Assembly (NCBI GenBank): GCA_945889005.1
Contig: CAMDBI010000001.1
Location: 122,478 to 186,477 of the forward strand
Length of the DNA: 64,000 nt
From: Bacteroides fragilis
GTDB lineage: Bacteria; Bacteroidota; Bacteroidia; Bacteroidales; DTGW01
Reading direction: 5' to 3'
The notes beneath the pieces were generated by a model that was not told where the DNA came from, searched no databases, and saw only the letters and a program-made list of their open reading frames with translations. Every line of letters starts with the position of its first letter. The first letter of the stretch is position 1. The translations under genes and the position numbers were made by a program. Below are positions 16,188 to 24,904 of this stretch, piece by piece.

Positions 16188-16215
16188 TAATCCCGAAAAC
16201 ATTTTCGGTCGAACT

Positions 16216-16743
16216 ATGATTACCGAAAAAATTAAATACTCTGGGAAATTAATTAAAACCCACGGCATTAAGGGCGACCTTGTTCTTTCCTCCGAACAGG
16301 CACTCGACGATGAATTATTTAATACTGAGCTTGTTTTTTTAATGATCGAAGGACTGCCGGTTCCATTCTTTATTTACGACCTTAATGAGCGTTCCGAAAA
16401 CATAGCTGTTTTAAAAATTGAAGGTTACGAAACACCCGAAGAGGCATCGAAGCTTATCGGTTGCGAAGTATTTATTCCTTTCAAGAAAAACAAACGAAAA
16501 AGCAAACTTTCTACCGGAGAAAATGACCTTGAAGGATACAAAGTCATAGATCAAATTATGGGTGAAATTGGCACTGTTCACGACATTATCGACTACAAAA
16601 AAAATCTGGTTATTCAGGTTTTCTCGTTCAAAAACAAAGAAATACTCATTCCTGCTAACGACAACATTATTCGCGAGATTAACGACAAAGAAAAAACGAT
16701 CAAGATTGTCGCTCCCGATGGGCTTATTCAATTGTACCTTTAA
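16216..16743 (+). CDS. rimM: Ribosome maturation factor RimM
   Basis: A 175-residue 16S rRNA processing factor that helps assemble the 30S head around S19. The N-terminal beta-barrel starts with GKLIKTHGIKGDL (about 10-22), matching the conserved GxxGIKGE block; the C-terminal PRC-barrel has DLEGYKVIDQIMGEIGTV and the motif EILIPANDNIIREI. Gene order rpsP-rimM is a classic arrangement. A small palindrome (CCGAAA/TTTCGG, 16193-16208) sits just before its start. Confidence 0.96.
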   Translation: MITEKIKYSGKLIKTHGIKGDLVLSSEQALDDELFNTELVFLMIEGLPVPFFIYDLNERSENIAVLKIEGYETPEEASKLIGCEVFIPFKKNKRKSKLSTGENDLEGYKVIDQIMGEIGTVHDIIDYKKNLVIQVFSFKNKEILIPANDNIIREINDKEKTIKIVAPDGLIQLYL

Positions 16744-16804
16744 TTGTTGCAGTTTTCAATAATTAAATTTTTTATACCTAATTATATAGTTCATACATTG
16801 TGAT

Positions 16805-17116
16805 ATGAATCGTTATTATTGGACAGCTATTTGCTTTGATGAAAGAAATAAATCGATCAGTAAAATATCGAGTATTATTGATAAATATGCAATTATAATA
16901 AATTTTCAGCGATTTTCAGATGTTTCGATTGGTTTAACTATTGAAATAGACGAAGATAAGATAAGAGTTTTGTATGCTCAATTACAAAATATACTAAAAA
17001 TTGAAGGCTATGAAAGCCCCGAAACCATTGTGAAAGATAGCTATATTTCTCTAAACATTATATTTACAAAGGGCTCAGGCGATTTAGAAATTGAGGTTCC
17101 AGCTATTTCGGAATAG
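16805..17116 (+). CDS. Hypothetical protein, possible ACT-like fold
   Basis: A 103-residue cytoplasmic protein I do not recognise. Predicted order strand (YYWTAICFD), helix (ISKISSIIDKY), strands (AIIINFQRF and SIGLTIEID), helix (KIRVLYAQLQNIL), strand (ISLNIIFT) resembles an ACT/ferredoxin-like sandwich, which is inference only. It follows rimM by 61 bases on the same strand and converges with the DEAD helicase. No signal peptide, no Cys cluster. Confidence 0.65.
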   Translation: MNRYYWTAICFDERNKSISKISSIIDKYAIIINFQRFSDVSIGLTIEIDEDKIRVLYAQLQNILKIEGYESPETIVKDSYISLNIIFTKGSGDLEIEVPAISE

Positions 17117-17139
17117 AAAAATTTGGACGAGTATTATTA

Positions 17140-18387
17140 TTACTTTTTCTTAGATTTTGTTTTTTTCTTCATTTTTTCTTCCAACAGGTTAGCCTCTTTT
17201 ATAAGTGTACGCCAATCGTTTTTTACCTCGGCCGACATATCGATGGTTTCTTCGTATTCGTTGCGATTGAAAGGAATAACACGTATTTTATTGGTGAGAA
17301 ATTCTTCGATTTCAGTCAAAAGTTCTTTCTCTTCGGTGCTGCAAAACGACACCGCAAAACCTTTTTTATCGCCTCTACCTGTTCGTCCAACACGGTGTAC
17401 ATAGTTCTCGACTTCTTCGGGTAAATCGTAATTGACCACGTATTCGACGTTGGGAATATCGACCCCACGAGCACTCACATCGGTTGCAATAAGTACCTTG
17501 TTGCTGCCATCTTTAAAACTGTTCATAGCCATCATACGGTCTTTCTGATCTTTGCTACTATGAATGGTCATGCTGGCAATATCTACACGTTTCATTGCTT
17601 CCATAACCCTCTCGGCTCTAACCTTTGTGCGAACAAATACCAATATTTTACTTTCGGGGTGTTGTTTAATTATTCGTTCAAGGAAAAAACGCTTATCATC
17701 CATTTCAACAAACGCTACAGTATGATCGATATTTTTAGAAACGGGGTCTTTGGGCGAAATCTGAATTCGTATAGCGTGAGACTCGACTAATGAATATGCT
17801 AGGTTTTTTATTTGCAGACTAATGGTTGCCGAGAAAAATAATGTTTGATGTTTTTGAGGTATGCGTCGAATGGTGTCGTTTATATCCTGCAAAAAGCCTA
17901 AATCGAGCATATGGTCGGCTTCGTCGAGTACCAATATCTCTACATTGCTTAGGTCTATATGTTTTTGGTTAACCAAATCGAACATACGGCCGGGTGTAGC
18001 AACGAGTATATCTATGCCTTGTTTCAATTTGGCAATTTGTGGCTCTTGTTCTACACCACCAACAATACAACCTACTTGAAGGTGGGTGTTGGCACAAATT
18101 TTTTCAAATACTTCTGAAATTTGTAATGCCAATTCGTGAGTTGGCTCCATTACAAGGCATTTAATGTGCTTCGATGATTGAATGTTGTTGTTCGAATATA
18201 ATTTTTGAATAATTGGAATTGCAAATGCCGCAGTTTTGCCTGTTCCGGTTTGTGCAATGGCAAGTACATCTTCGCCCTTCAATATGGGCGGAATAGCCTT
18301 GAATTGAATATCGGTTGGGCGTTTAAACCCAAGTGCTTCAAGGTTGGCGTGTATTTGGGGTTCGAAATGATATTTTTCAAACTTCAT
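17140..18387 (-). CDS. DEAD-box ATP-dependent RNA helicase
   Basis: A 415-residue DEAD-box protein that unwinds short RNA duplexes in ribosome assembly or mRNA turnover. All motifs are visible: Q motif region FKRPTDIQ (21-28), Walker A AQTGTGKT (45-52), PTHELALQ (82-89), TPGR (131-134), DEAD (155-158), SAT (186-188), VATDVSARGVDIP-like motif V (IATDVSARGVDIP) and HRVGRTGRG. The tail is short and Lys-rich (KKKTKSKKK) and would bind RNA. It begins one base after the argH stop codon, so the two share a transcript. RhlE-like, but the exact subtype is unclear. Confidence 0.95.
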   Translation of the reverse strand: MKFEKYHFEPQIHANLEALGFKRPTDIQFKAIPPILKGEDVLAIAQTGTGKTAAFAIPIIQKLYSNNNIQSSKHIKCLVMEPTHELALQISEVFEKICANTHLQVGCIVGGVEQEPQIAKLKQGIDILVATPGRMFDLVNQKHIDLSNVEILVLDEADHMLDLGFLQDINDTIRRIPQKHQTLFFSATISLQIKNLAYSLVESHAIRIQISPKDPVSKNIDHTVAFVEMDDKRFFLERIIKQHPESKILVFVRTKVRAERVMEAMKRVDIASMTIHSSKDQKDRMMAMNSFKDGSNKVLIATDVSARGVDIPNVEYVVNYDLPEEVENYVHRVGRTGRGDKKGFAVSFCSTEEKELLTEIEEFLTNKIRVIPFNRNEYEETIDMSAEVKNDWRTLIKEANLLEEKMKKKTKSKKK

Positions 18388-18388
18388 A

Positions 18389-19720
18389 TTATGCTTGTAA
18401 AAGCTTGTTTAAAGCTATTTCGACTTTTTCAAACTCAAATCCTGCCAGAACTTTGTTCATCTTTGCCTTTATTTTGTCATTGCAAAGATTTCCGATCGAT
18501 CCTTCGTGTGAGTGATTTACAATGATATCGGGTTTGTAAGTTCCATCGTGAATTTGCTGACCAATTTCTTTGTATGCATCGCGCATTGGAACGCCCGACA
18601 GCACGAGCTTATTGAGCTCTTCGACGCTAAAAGCATACTTGTATCGATCTTCTGCAATTACATTCTTAACAATGAGCTTATCGAGCATAAAATTGGCAAT
18701 AGCCAGCATGGCTTTCATATCTTCAAATGCCGGGAACAAGCATTCTTTCAACAATTGCATATCGCGATGGTAGCCCGATGGAAGGTTGGTAGTAATCATG
18801 GCTATTTCGTTGGGCAATGCTTGCAAGCGGTTTCCTTTTGCACGGAGCAACTCAAACACATCGGGGTTTTTCTTGTGAGGCATAATGCTCGATCCGGTTG
18901 TAAGTTCGTCGGGAAGTGTTACAAAGCCAAAATTTTGGCTCATCATAAGGCATATATCCATCGACATACGGGCTATTGTAGCGCCAATAGACGAAAGCGC
19001 AAATGCTATTGTTTTCTCGGTCTTTCCTCGTCCCATTTGAGCATACACCACGTTGTAACTAAGATCGTCGAAGCCTAGCAAAAGAGTTGTCATTGTTCGG
19101 TTAATCGGGAACGACGAACCGTATCCTGCTGCCGATCCCAAGGGGTTTTGGTTGGTTATTTTATAGGCTGCTTGAAGAATTTGCAGATCGTCGACTAAGC
19201 TTTCGGCATAAGCGCCAAACCAAAGTCCAAACGATGAAGGCATAGCAACCTGCAAGTGGGTATAACCAGGAATAAGTACATCTTTATATTTGTTGCTCTG
19301 GTTTTGTAGAGTGCAAAACAATAATTGAGTAGCTTCAACAATTTCTTTTATTTGGAAACGAGCAAAAATGCGGATGTCGACCAATACCTGATCGTTGCGT
19401 GAACGTCCGCTGTGTACTTTTTTGCCTGCATCGCCTAGTTTTTGAGTTAGCAGTAGTTCAACCTGCGAGTGAACGTCTTCAATACCATTTTCGATATTGA
19501 AATTGCCCATTTCGGCTTCACGATAAATGTTTACAAGTTCAGGAACGAGCAGTTGAAGTTCGTTTTTCTCGAGTAAGCCTATACTTTCGAGCATGTTTAT
19601 ATGAGCAATAGTGCCAAGTACATCGCTGCATGCTAAAAATACATCGAGCTCGCGGTCGCGACCTACAGTAAAATTTTCAACCAGTTGGTTTACAGTTGTG
19701 CCTTTATCCCAAAGTTTCAT
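18389..19720 (-). CDS. argH: Argininosuccinate lyase
   Basis: Cleaves argininosuccinate to arginine and fumarate, the last step of arginine synthesis; a tetramer of the fumarase/aspartase superfamily. In the 443-residue protein starting MKLWDKG, the motif HSGRSRNDQ is at 103-111, TPGYTH-like PGYTHLQ at 151-157 and the family signature GSSIMPHKKNPD at 276-287. I prefer the ATG at 19720 over a longer frame reaching 19834, because the added 38 residues are unlike the family and a TATATTTG promoter box lies just upstream of this start. No other arg gene is in the window; it is cotranscribed with the helicase. Confidence 0.96.
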   Translation of the reverse strand: MKLWDKGTTVNQLVENFTVGRDRELDVFLACSDVLGTIAHINMLESIGLLEKNELQLLVPELVNIYREAEMGNFNIENGIEDVHSQVELLLTQKLGDAGKKVHSGRSRNDQVLVDIRIFARFQIKEIVEATQLLFCTLQNQSNKYKDVLIPGYTHLQVAMPSSFGLWFGAYAESLVDDLQILQAAYKITNQNPLGSAAGYGSSFPINRTMTTLLLGFDDLSYNVVYAQMGRGKTEKTIAFALSSIGATIARMSMDICLMMSQNFGFVTLPDELTTGSSIMPHKKNPDVFELLRAKGNRLQALPNEIAMITTNLPSGYHRDMQLLKECLFPAFEDMKAMLAIANFMLDKLIVKNVIAEDRYKYAFSVEELNKLVLSGVPMRDAYKEIGQQIHDGTYKPDIIVNHSHEGSIGNLCNDKIKAKMNKVLAGFEFEKVEIALNKLLQA

Positions 19721-19748
19721 GTGTAATGGTAAATGTTTGATTTGACTG

Positions 19749-19756
19749 CAAATATA
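19749..19756 (-). promoter_or_regulatory. -7 box of argH-helicase operon
   Basis: TATATTTG on the minus strand, a TAnnTTTG match, ends 29 bases before the argH ATG at 19720. It lies inside the longer alternative reading frame and so argues for the shorter start. Confidence 0.45.
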
Positions 19757-19763
19757 CAAAATA

Positions 19764-19791
19764 AAAAACGGGACTGAATGAGTCCCGTTTT
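19764..19791 (-). terminator. Intrinsic terminator after the small Cys-rich gene
   Basis: AAAACGGGACT and AGTCCCGTTTT form an 11-bp stem with a five-base loop; on the minus strand a T-rich run follows. It separates the small exported protein gene from argH. Confidence 0.85.
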
Positions 19792-19809
19792 CTATTTTTC
19801 GAAAGATGC

Positions 19810-20007
19810 TTACTTTTTCATAGTAGAATCGCATGTTGCATCATTTTTACCTTCTTTGCAAGCTTTTTTTTCTTTTTTATCGCATTTTTTTTCAGTCTTT
19901 GCACAGCATTTAGAAGTTTTTGCCGGTTCAGCCGGTTTGTCTTGTGCTATTACTGAGGCAGATGCTATAAAAGCAAGTAATGATAAAGCCAATACTAATT
20001 TTTTCAT
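19810..20007 (-). CDS. Small secreted Lys/Cys-rich protein
   Basis: A 65-residue protein with a clear signal peptide (cleavage after SVIAQ, about residue 22), leaving a mature peptide of about 43 residues that holds five Cys (SKCCAKTEKKC, then ACKEG and TCDS) and about a third Lys. I know no named family. A metal-binding or redox role in the periplasm is possible from the Cys content. It has its own terminator and stands alone between argH and the psd-like gene. Codon use and signal peptide make it a believable gene. Confidence 0.7.
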   Translation of the reverse strand: MKKLVLALSLLAFIASASVIAQDKPAEPAKTSKCCAKTEKKCDKKEKKACKEGKNDATCDSTMKK

Positions 20008-20085
20008 AATTTATATATTTAATGTTAAACCTTATGTAAAATTAATTTAGATTAATTATAAATAAAATTAATTTTAGTTAAAAAA

Positions 20086-20742
20086 TTAGAATCTTGCTAA
20101 AACAGTTGAGCAAGCATTAACTTTTTGATTTAACTGGACTTTTATGGAAGCTTCGAGGGGTAAATAGACTTCGATTTTTGAGCCGAATTTAACAAAACCC
20201 AATTCGTCGCCTTGTTTTAGTTGCATTCCTTCATCGGCAAAAATATGGACTCTGCCTGCAAGGTAACCTCCTATTTGTGATATCATAATTGTTTTATTGT
20301 CGGAAGTTTGCAATACAGTTGTTGATTTTTCGATGTTAAAAAGTTCTTTTTTTCTTAGGGTAAAAAGGTAATTCCCTTCACTATAATTGGAATAAATAAT
20401 CGCACCTGAAATTGGGATTCTATTGATTTGGATATCGAAAGGAGAAATTAAAAGTGAAATTTTCATTCTACGATGTTTAAAAAACTCAGAATCATGCACT
20501 TCTTCTATTCCAATAATAGTGGCATTGGCTGGAGAATATATAGATAATTCGTCGTTAATAATTTCAATTTCGGGGTTTCGAAAAGAATAAACCAAGTAAA
20601 AATAAAGCAGAATGCTAGCTACAATTGAAGTATAAAAAAAGAAATCGTTGACAGAGGCAAAATACAAAATACCGTTGTACAATGTTAACAAAGTTGCAGT
20701 ATTGAGCAACAACCGATATGCATGTTTGTGAATCTTTGTCAT
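20086..20742 (-). CDS. Phosphatidylserine decarboxylase-like protein lacking triad residues
   Basis: A 218-residue homologue of the short (Psd-C type) phosphatidylserine decarboxylases. Two N-terminal hydrophobic helices (about 14-52) precede the core. The pyruvoyl-forming site FGS is kept (Ser188 in GFVKFGSKIEVYLPL), but the block normally PADG is PANA (Asp to Asn73, Gly to Ala74), and the His of the SPxxxHxNR block is Gln (SPFDIQINR, Gln105). Those Asp and His residues form, with the Ser, the triad for self-cleavage in studied enzymes. So it may be an inactive paralogue or process differently. It lies directly downstream of cdsA, fitting phospholipid synthesis; pssA is absent. Confidence 0.85.
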   Translation of the reverse strand: MTKIHKHAYRLLLNTATLLTLYNGILYFASVNDFFFYTSIVASILLYFYLVYSFRNPEIEIINDELSIYSPANATIIGIEEVHDSEFFKHRRMKISLLISPFDIQINRIPISGAIIYSNYSEGNYLFTLRKKELFNIEKSTTVLQTSDNKTIMISQIGGYLAGRVHIFADEGMQLKQGDELGFVKFGSKIEVYLPLEASIKVQLNQKVNACSTVLARF

Positions 20743-20759
20743 AAATATATTTTAAACTA

Positions 20760-21560
20760 CTAGTTTCCCAACAATTGCAAAAATATAAAAATAGTTGGAG
20801 CTGCTATAAAAATTGAATCAAATCGATCGAGCACTCCCCCATGTCCTGGAAAAAACTTTCCGGAATCTTTAATGCAATAACTTCTTTTTAACATCGATTC
20901 GGTTAAATCGCCAAGAGTAGCAAAAATAGCAGTAATTGATGCAAAAATATACCACATGGGTCTACTCAATTCAGCAAAGAAAAGAGACAAAATATAAGCA
21001 GTAATTAATGCAAAAATAAAACCCCCTATAGCACCTTCCCACGATTTTTTGGGTGAAATACGTTCGTACAATCGATGTTTACCAAATAGGATACCTGAAA
21101 AATAGGCAAACGAGTCGTACACCCATACTATTATAAAAAACGACAGTAGTAAATGCCAGTTGTATTGTGGCCCCGGATAATATGTGAGCCATAAAAGACA
21201 TATTAAGGGTAAAGTTATATATACAACACCTAAAATTGTATAGGCAATATTAGTAAAAGGCTTAGGTTTATTGCTAAACAACTCGCGAAGAAAAATAAGC
21301 ATAGCGAAAGCAATGTTAATAACCAAATAATTAAAAGAGATATAGCCAGTTAAGTTTAAAAAAACTGTAGCAATTAAAGACGCCGAAAAAATTGAAGCCA
21401 ATACCATTGGAGGTTTCAGTTCGCTGGTTTTCACAATGTTATAAAACTCTAATAAACCCAAGACACTAATCAATATTATTACAATAAGAAGAGCTACTGG
21501 ATGCAACATAGAAAAAACTAAAACTAAAACCAGTGCGATACTTGTAAGTGCGCGTTTCAC
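20760..21560 (-). CDS. cdsA: Phosphatidate cytidylyltransferase
   Basis: Makes CDP-diacylglycerol from phosphatidate and CTP, the entry to phosphatidylserine, phosphatidylethanolamine and phosphatidylglycerol. A 266-residue membrane protein with about eight helices. The CDP-DAG synthase signature is clear near 217-244: SMLKRSYCIKDSGKFFPGHG then GVLDRFDS, including the metal-binding Asp pair. It sits between ftsH (15 bases upstream) and the psd-like gene on the same strand, an order often seen in Bacteroidota (rsfS-ftsH-cdsA-psd). Confidence 0.96.
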   Translation of the reverse strand: MKRALTSIALVLVLVFSMLHPVALLIVIILISVLGLLEFYNIVKTSELKPPMVLASIFSASLIATVFLNLTGYISFNYLVINIAFAMLIFLRELFSNKPKPFTNIAYTILGVVYITLPLICLLWLTYYPGPQYNWHLLLSFFIIVWVYDSFAYFSGILFGKHRLYERISPKKSWEGAIGGFIFALITAYILSLFFAELSRPMWYIFASITAIFATLGDLTESMLKRSYCIKDSGKFFPGHGGVLDRFDSIFIAAPTIFIFLQLLGN

Positions 21561-21574
21561 AATATTATAAAAAT

Positions 21575-23659
21575 TTATTGTTTTTGTTCAATATCATTTT
21601 TTTGAGGCTCATCTATAGAAGCTGCTTTTTCGTCGACTTGGTCAATATGCTTAATTAGAAGCTCTTGTTCTTCCTTATTGGTATGCCGAGGACCAAAAAT
21701 AGTTTCTAAATCTTCAGAAAAAATTACTTCTTTTTCCAATAGGATATTTGCTAATTTTTCGAGACCTTCTTTATTTTCGATAAGAATTTTTTTGGCTTTT
21801 TCGTATTGTTCGGCAATAAGGCGTTTTGTTTCATTGTCGATTATTTCGCCTGTTTGCTCGCTATACGGTTTCGAAAAAGCAAATTCTGTTTGACCCGAAG
21901 AATCGTAATAACTAATATTTCCAATTTTTTCGCTCATACCGAAATAAGCAACCATTGCATACGCTTGTTTAGTAACTTTTTCGAGGTCGTTCAACGCACC
22001 GGTCGAAATTTTGCCAAAAATCACTTCTTCAGAAGCACGACCGCCAAGAGCAGAGCACATTTCGTCGAGCAATTGTTCGGTTGTGGTTATTTGGCGCTCT
22101 TCGGGCAAGTACCAGGCAGCACCCAACGAACGTCCACGAGGAATGATTGTTACTTTAATAAGCGGATTGGCATGTTCGAGCAACCAGCTTACAGTGGCAT
22201 GTCCGGCTTCGTGAAAGGCTATGGTTTTCTTTTCGAGGGTCGAAATAATTTTGTTTTTCTTTTCCAAACCACCAATAATACGGTCAATGGCATCGAGAAA
22301 ATCTTGTTTTTCGACCACTTTTTTGTCTTTACGGGCAGCCACTAATGCCGATTCGTTACATACGTTTGCAATATCGGCACCAGAGAAGCCGGGGGTTTGT
22401 TTTGCCAAAAAGTCTAAGTCGATATCGTCGCCTTGTTTCAAAGGTTTTAAATGAACCTGAAATATTTCTTTTCGTTCGTGAATATCGGGCAATTCGACAT
22501 GAATTTGACGGTCGAAACGGCCTGCACGCATCAAAGCGCGGTCGAGAATATCGGCACGGTTGGTAGCAGCAAGTACTATTATACCTGTATTTGGGGCAAA
22601 TCCGTCCATTTCGGTTAATAGTTGGTTGAGAGTGTTTTCGCGTTCGTCGTTGGAACCAAAATTAGGATTTTTGCCACGAGCACGGCCAACAGCGTCTATT
22701 TCGTCGATAAAAATGATACAAGGCGATTTCGATTTTGCCTGTACAAAAAGATCTCTTACACGAGAAGCTCCTACACCCACAAACATTTCGACAAAGTCGG
22801 AACCCGACATCGAGAAAAATGGTACATTGGCTTCGCCGGCAACGGCTTTTGCCAAAAGTGTTTTACCAGTTCCCGGAGGTCCTACAAGCAAAGCTCCACG
22901 TGGTATTTTTCCGCCAAGTTCGGTGTATTTTTGAGGATTTTTTAGAAAATCGACAATTTCTTTCAATTCGACCTTAGCTTCGGCTAGTCCGGCTACATCG
23001 CCAAAATTCATTTTTAGACCGGCTTCTTTATCGAACATTTTGGCACGCGACTTACCAACATTGAAGATATTGGCACCACCACCACCGGGACCTACGCCTC
23101 CATTCATGCGTCGAAACATGAAAATCCAAAATACAATTAATAAAATTGGGATAAAAAGCCAACTGAGCAACTCTGTAAAATAATTGCGACGCTCTTCGTA
23201 AGTTACTGATATTTTATTTTCTTCGAGAAAGTCTTTTTGTGCTTCTGTCATTTCACGGTCAAATGCATCGACCGAACCAATTGTGAAATAATAATGCGGA
23301 CCAAGTTTAGGCACTTGACTTACGCCTTTTTTTAAGAGGTCTTTATATTTTTCGTCCGACAGTTTGTCTTGTTTTATAAAGACTTCAACCTTATCTTTGT
23401 TTATAACAACTACTTTTTCTACATCACCAGTCTTCAACATGTCTTTTTTGAAACTCAGCATTGATGTTTCTTTGGGTCCTTGTCCCAAATCGAAAAAATT
23501 GATCGACAAAAAAGCAATGGCTATTATGAGATAAATCCAGTATGAACTGAATTTTGGTTTATTGCTATCATTTCGACCGTCCCCAAAAGGTTTAAACCCT
23601 TCTTTTTTATCTTTCTTTTCTTTTTTTGTGTCTTTTACTTCTGCAGTTTTCTCGCTCAT
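21575..23659 (-). CDS. ftsH: ATP-dependent zinc metalloprotease FtsH
   Basis: A 694-residue inner-membrane AAA+ protease that degrades misassembled membrane proteins and short-lived regulators. A Lys-rich N-terminus is followed by membrane helices at about 38-56 and 163-182 around a periplasmic domain, then Walker A GPPGTGKT (260-267), Walker B IIFIDEID (315-322), second region of homology near 366-384 and zinc motif HEAGH (483-487). A Gly-rich linker lies after the second helix. It is the middle gene of the rsfS-ftsH-cdsA-psd-like operon, 12 bases after rsfS. Confidence 0.98.
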   Translation of the reverse strand: MSEKTAEVKDTKKEKKDKKEGFKPFGDGRNDSNKPKFSSYWIYLIIAIAFLSINFFDLGQGPKETSMLSFKKDMLKTGDVEKVVVINKDKVEVFIKQDKLSDEKYKDLLKKGVSQVPKLGPHYYFTIGSVDAFDREMTEAQKDFLEENKISVTYEERRNYFTELLSWLFIPILLIVFWIFMFRRMNGGVGPGGGGANIFNVGKSRAKMFDKEAGLKMNFGDVAGLAEAKVELKEIVDFLKNPQKYTELGGKIPRGALLVGPPGTGKTLLAKAVAGEANVPFFSMSGSDFVEMFVGVGASRVRDLFVQAKSKSPCIIFIDEIDAVGRARGKNPNFGSNDERENTLNQLLTEMDGFAPNTGIIVLAATNRADILDRALMRAGRFDRQIHVELPDIHERKEIFQVHLKPLKQGDDIDLDFLAKQTPGFSGADIANVCNESALVAARKDKKVVEKQDFLDAIDRIIGGLEKKNKIISTLEKKTIAFHEAGHATVSWLLEHANPLIKVTIIPRGRSLGAAWYLPEERQITTTEQLLDEMCSALGGRASEEVIFGKISTGALNDLEKVTKQAYAMVAYFGMSEKIGNISYYDSSGQTEFAFSKPYSEQTGEIIDNETKRLIAEQYEKAKKILIENKEGLEKLANILLEKEVIFSEDLETIFGPRHTNKEEQELLIKHIDQVDEKAASIDEPQKNDIEQKQ

Positions 23660-23671
23660 CGATCTTATATA

Positions 23672-24043
23672 TTAATCTTGAATTTGTTCCATTTTACCAT
23701 CTGACCAAAGGTCTTCAAGTTTATAAAAATCTCTATATTCTTTTTGAAAAACATGAACCACCACATTAAAAAAATCGATTAATACCCAATGGGCATTTTC
23801 TCGTCCTTCAACATGACGGGGTTTTTCGGAATTTTTTAAATAAACAAAACGTTCAACACTATCGGCTATGGAAGCCACATGTGTGTTTGAATCGCCTTCG
23901 CAAATAATAAAAAAATCGCAAATTGTATTTTTTACATTTCTTAAATCTATTGTAACAATCGATTTGCCTTTAAGTTCTTGAATACCCTCTATAACAGATT
24001 GAACGACGGGATCTATTTCTTCTTGAATTTTCTTTTTTGCCAT
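23672..24043 (-). CDS. rsfS: Ribosome silencing factor (Iojap/RsfS)
   Basis: A 123-residue RsfS protein that binds L14 on the 50S subunit and blocks subunit joining when nutrients are short. Family features: the strand SIVTIDLRNVKNTICDFFII, then EGDSNTHVASIADSVE, and the HWVLIDFFNVVVHVFQKEYR block with the Asp-Phe-x-Asp/Asn-Val pattern. First gene of the operon, with its own -7 box a few bases upstream, and divergent from birA. Confidence 0.95.
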   Translation of the reverse strand: MAKKKIQEEIDPVVQSVIEGIQELKGKSIVTIDLRNVKNTICDFFIICEGDSNTHVASIADSVERFVYLKNSEKPRHVEGRENAHWVLIDFFNVVVHVFQKEYRDFYKLEDLWSDGKMEQIQD

Positions 24044-24056
24044 TGAAAAATTTTTG

Positions 24057-24105
24057 CAAAGGTAAACTTTTTCGGGTGTTTTATATAATTATGAATTTAT
24101 CTTTG
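24057..24105. promoter_or_regulatory. Back-to-back promoters of rsfS and birA
   Basis: TACCTTTG on the minus strand (plus 24057-24064) lies 13 bases before the rsfS ATG, and TATCTTTG on the plus strand (24098-24105) lies 16 bases before the birA ATG. Both match TAnnTTTG and imply very short leaders. Neither has a convincing TTTG at -33. Confidence 0.5.
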
Positions 24106-24121
24106 TCGTAAAACTTCTTCA

Positions 24122-24862
24122 ATGTCAAATTCATATTTAATAACCCATCTCGAGTCGGTTGATTCTACCAATAATTATGCCACAACTTTGGTTAACGAAA
24201 AAAAGGCTGTTGACCGGCAGGTAGTAGTTGCTCAATTTCAAACAAATGGTAAGGGACACAGCAACAACTGTTGGAGCAGCGAAAAAGGTAAAAATTTAAT
24301 GATAAGCGTCATATTATTTCCCAATTATTTGAAAAGTATCCATCAATTTAAGCTCTCTATTTGCATTTCTTTGGCTGTTTGTGATTTTCTTAGCCAATTC
24401 TTAAAAAATATTAAAATTAAATGGCCTAACGATATTTATGTCAATGACAAAAAAATATGTGGCATATTGATCGAAAATTCAATGATGGGCAATTATTTTT
24501 ATCATGCAGTTGCAGGTATTGGAATAAATATTAACCAACAAGAATTTGACAGTATATTGCCAAACCCTACATCGGTATTGCTCGAAAGCAATAAACAATT
24601 TGATCTTGATCAAATGTTACATATTTTTTTAAGTCACTTAACTGCCAGATTGACTGACCTTGAAAATCAAGAATTTGACAAATTGACCGACAATTATATT
24701 TCTCAACTTTATCGATTCAATACCGAATCTGAATTTTTGGAAAACGGTAATCGTTTTAGAGCTTTAATTGTGGGTATTGGCGAAATAGGGCAACTTATTT
24801 TAAAAGAAAACAATGGTCACATTCGAAATTTCTTGTTTAAAGAAATAGAGTATATTATTTAA
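24122..24862 (+). CDS. birA: Biotin--[acetyl-CoA-carboxylase] ligase
   Basis: Attaches biotin to the carrier lysine of biotin-dependent carboxylases. At 246 residues it has the catalytic and small C-terminal domains only, with no N-terminal HTH, so it is not expected to repress biotin genes. Landmarks: ESVDSTNNYA (about 11-20), the biotinyl-AMP loop NGKGHSNNCW (about 44-53), where the classical GRGRxGR is GKGHSNN, and KWPNDIYVNDKKICGILIE. The loop divergence is partly normal for Bacteroidota, which have less Arg-rich loops, but is worth noting. Divergent from rsfS. Confidence 0.93.
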   Translation: MSNSYLITHLESVDSTNNYATTLVNEKKAVDRQVVVAQFQTNGKGHSNNCWSSEKGKNLMISVILFPNYLKSIHQFKLSICISLAVCDFLSQFLKNIKIKWPNDIYVNDKKICGILIENSMMGNYFYHAVAGIGININQQEFDSILPNPTSVLLESNKQFDLDQMLHIFLSHLTARLTDLENQEFDKLTDNYISQLYRFNTESEFLENGNRFRALIVGIGEIGQLILKENNGHIRNFLFKEIEYII

Positions 24863-24904
24863 TTTTGTTATATTTGATATTCGGGACTTGAAAAATATCC
24901 ATCC

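Noticed and set aside
19721..19834. 38-residue N-terminal extension of argH
   Set aside because: It contains a promoter box and the terminator of the previous gene, and the standard argH start is inside at 19720.
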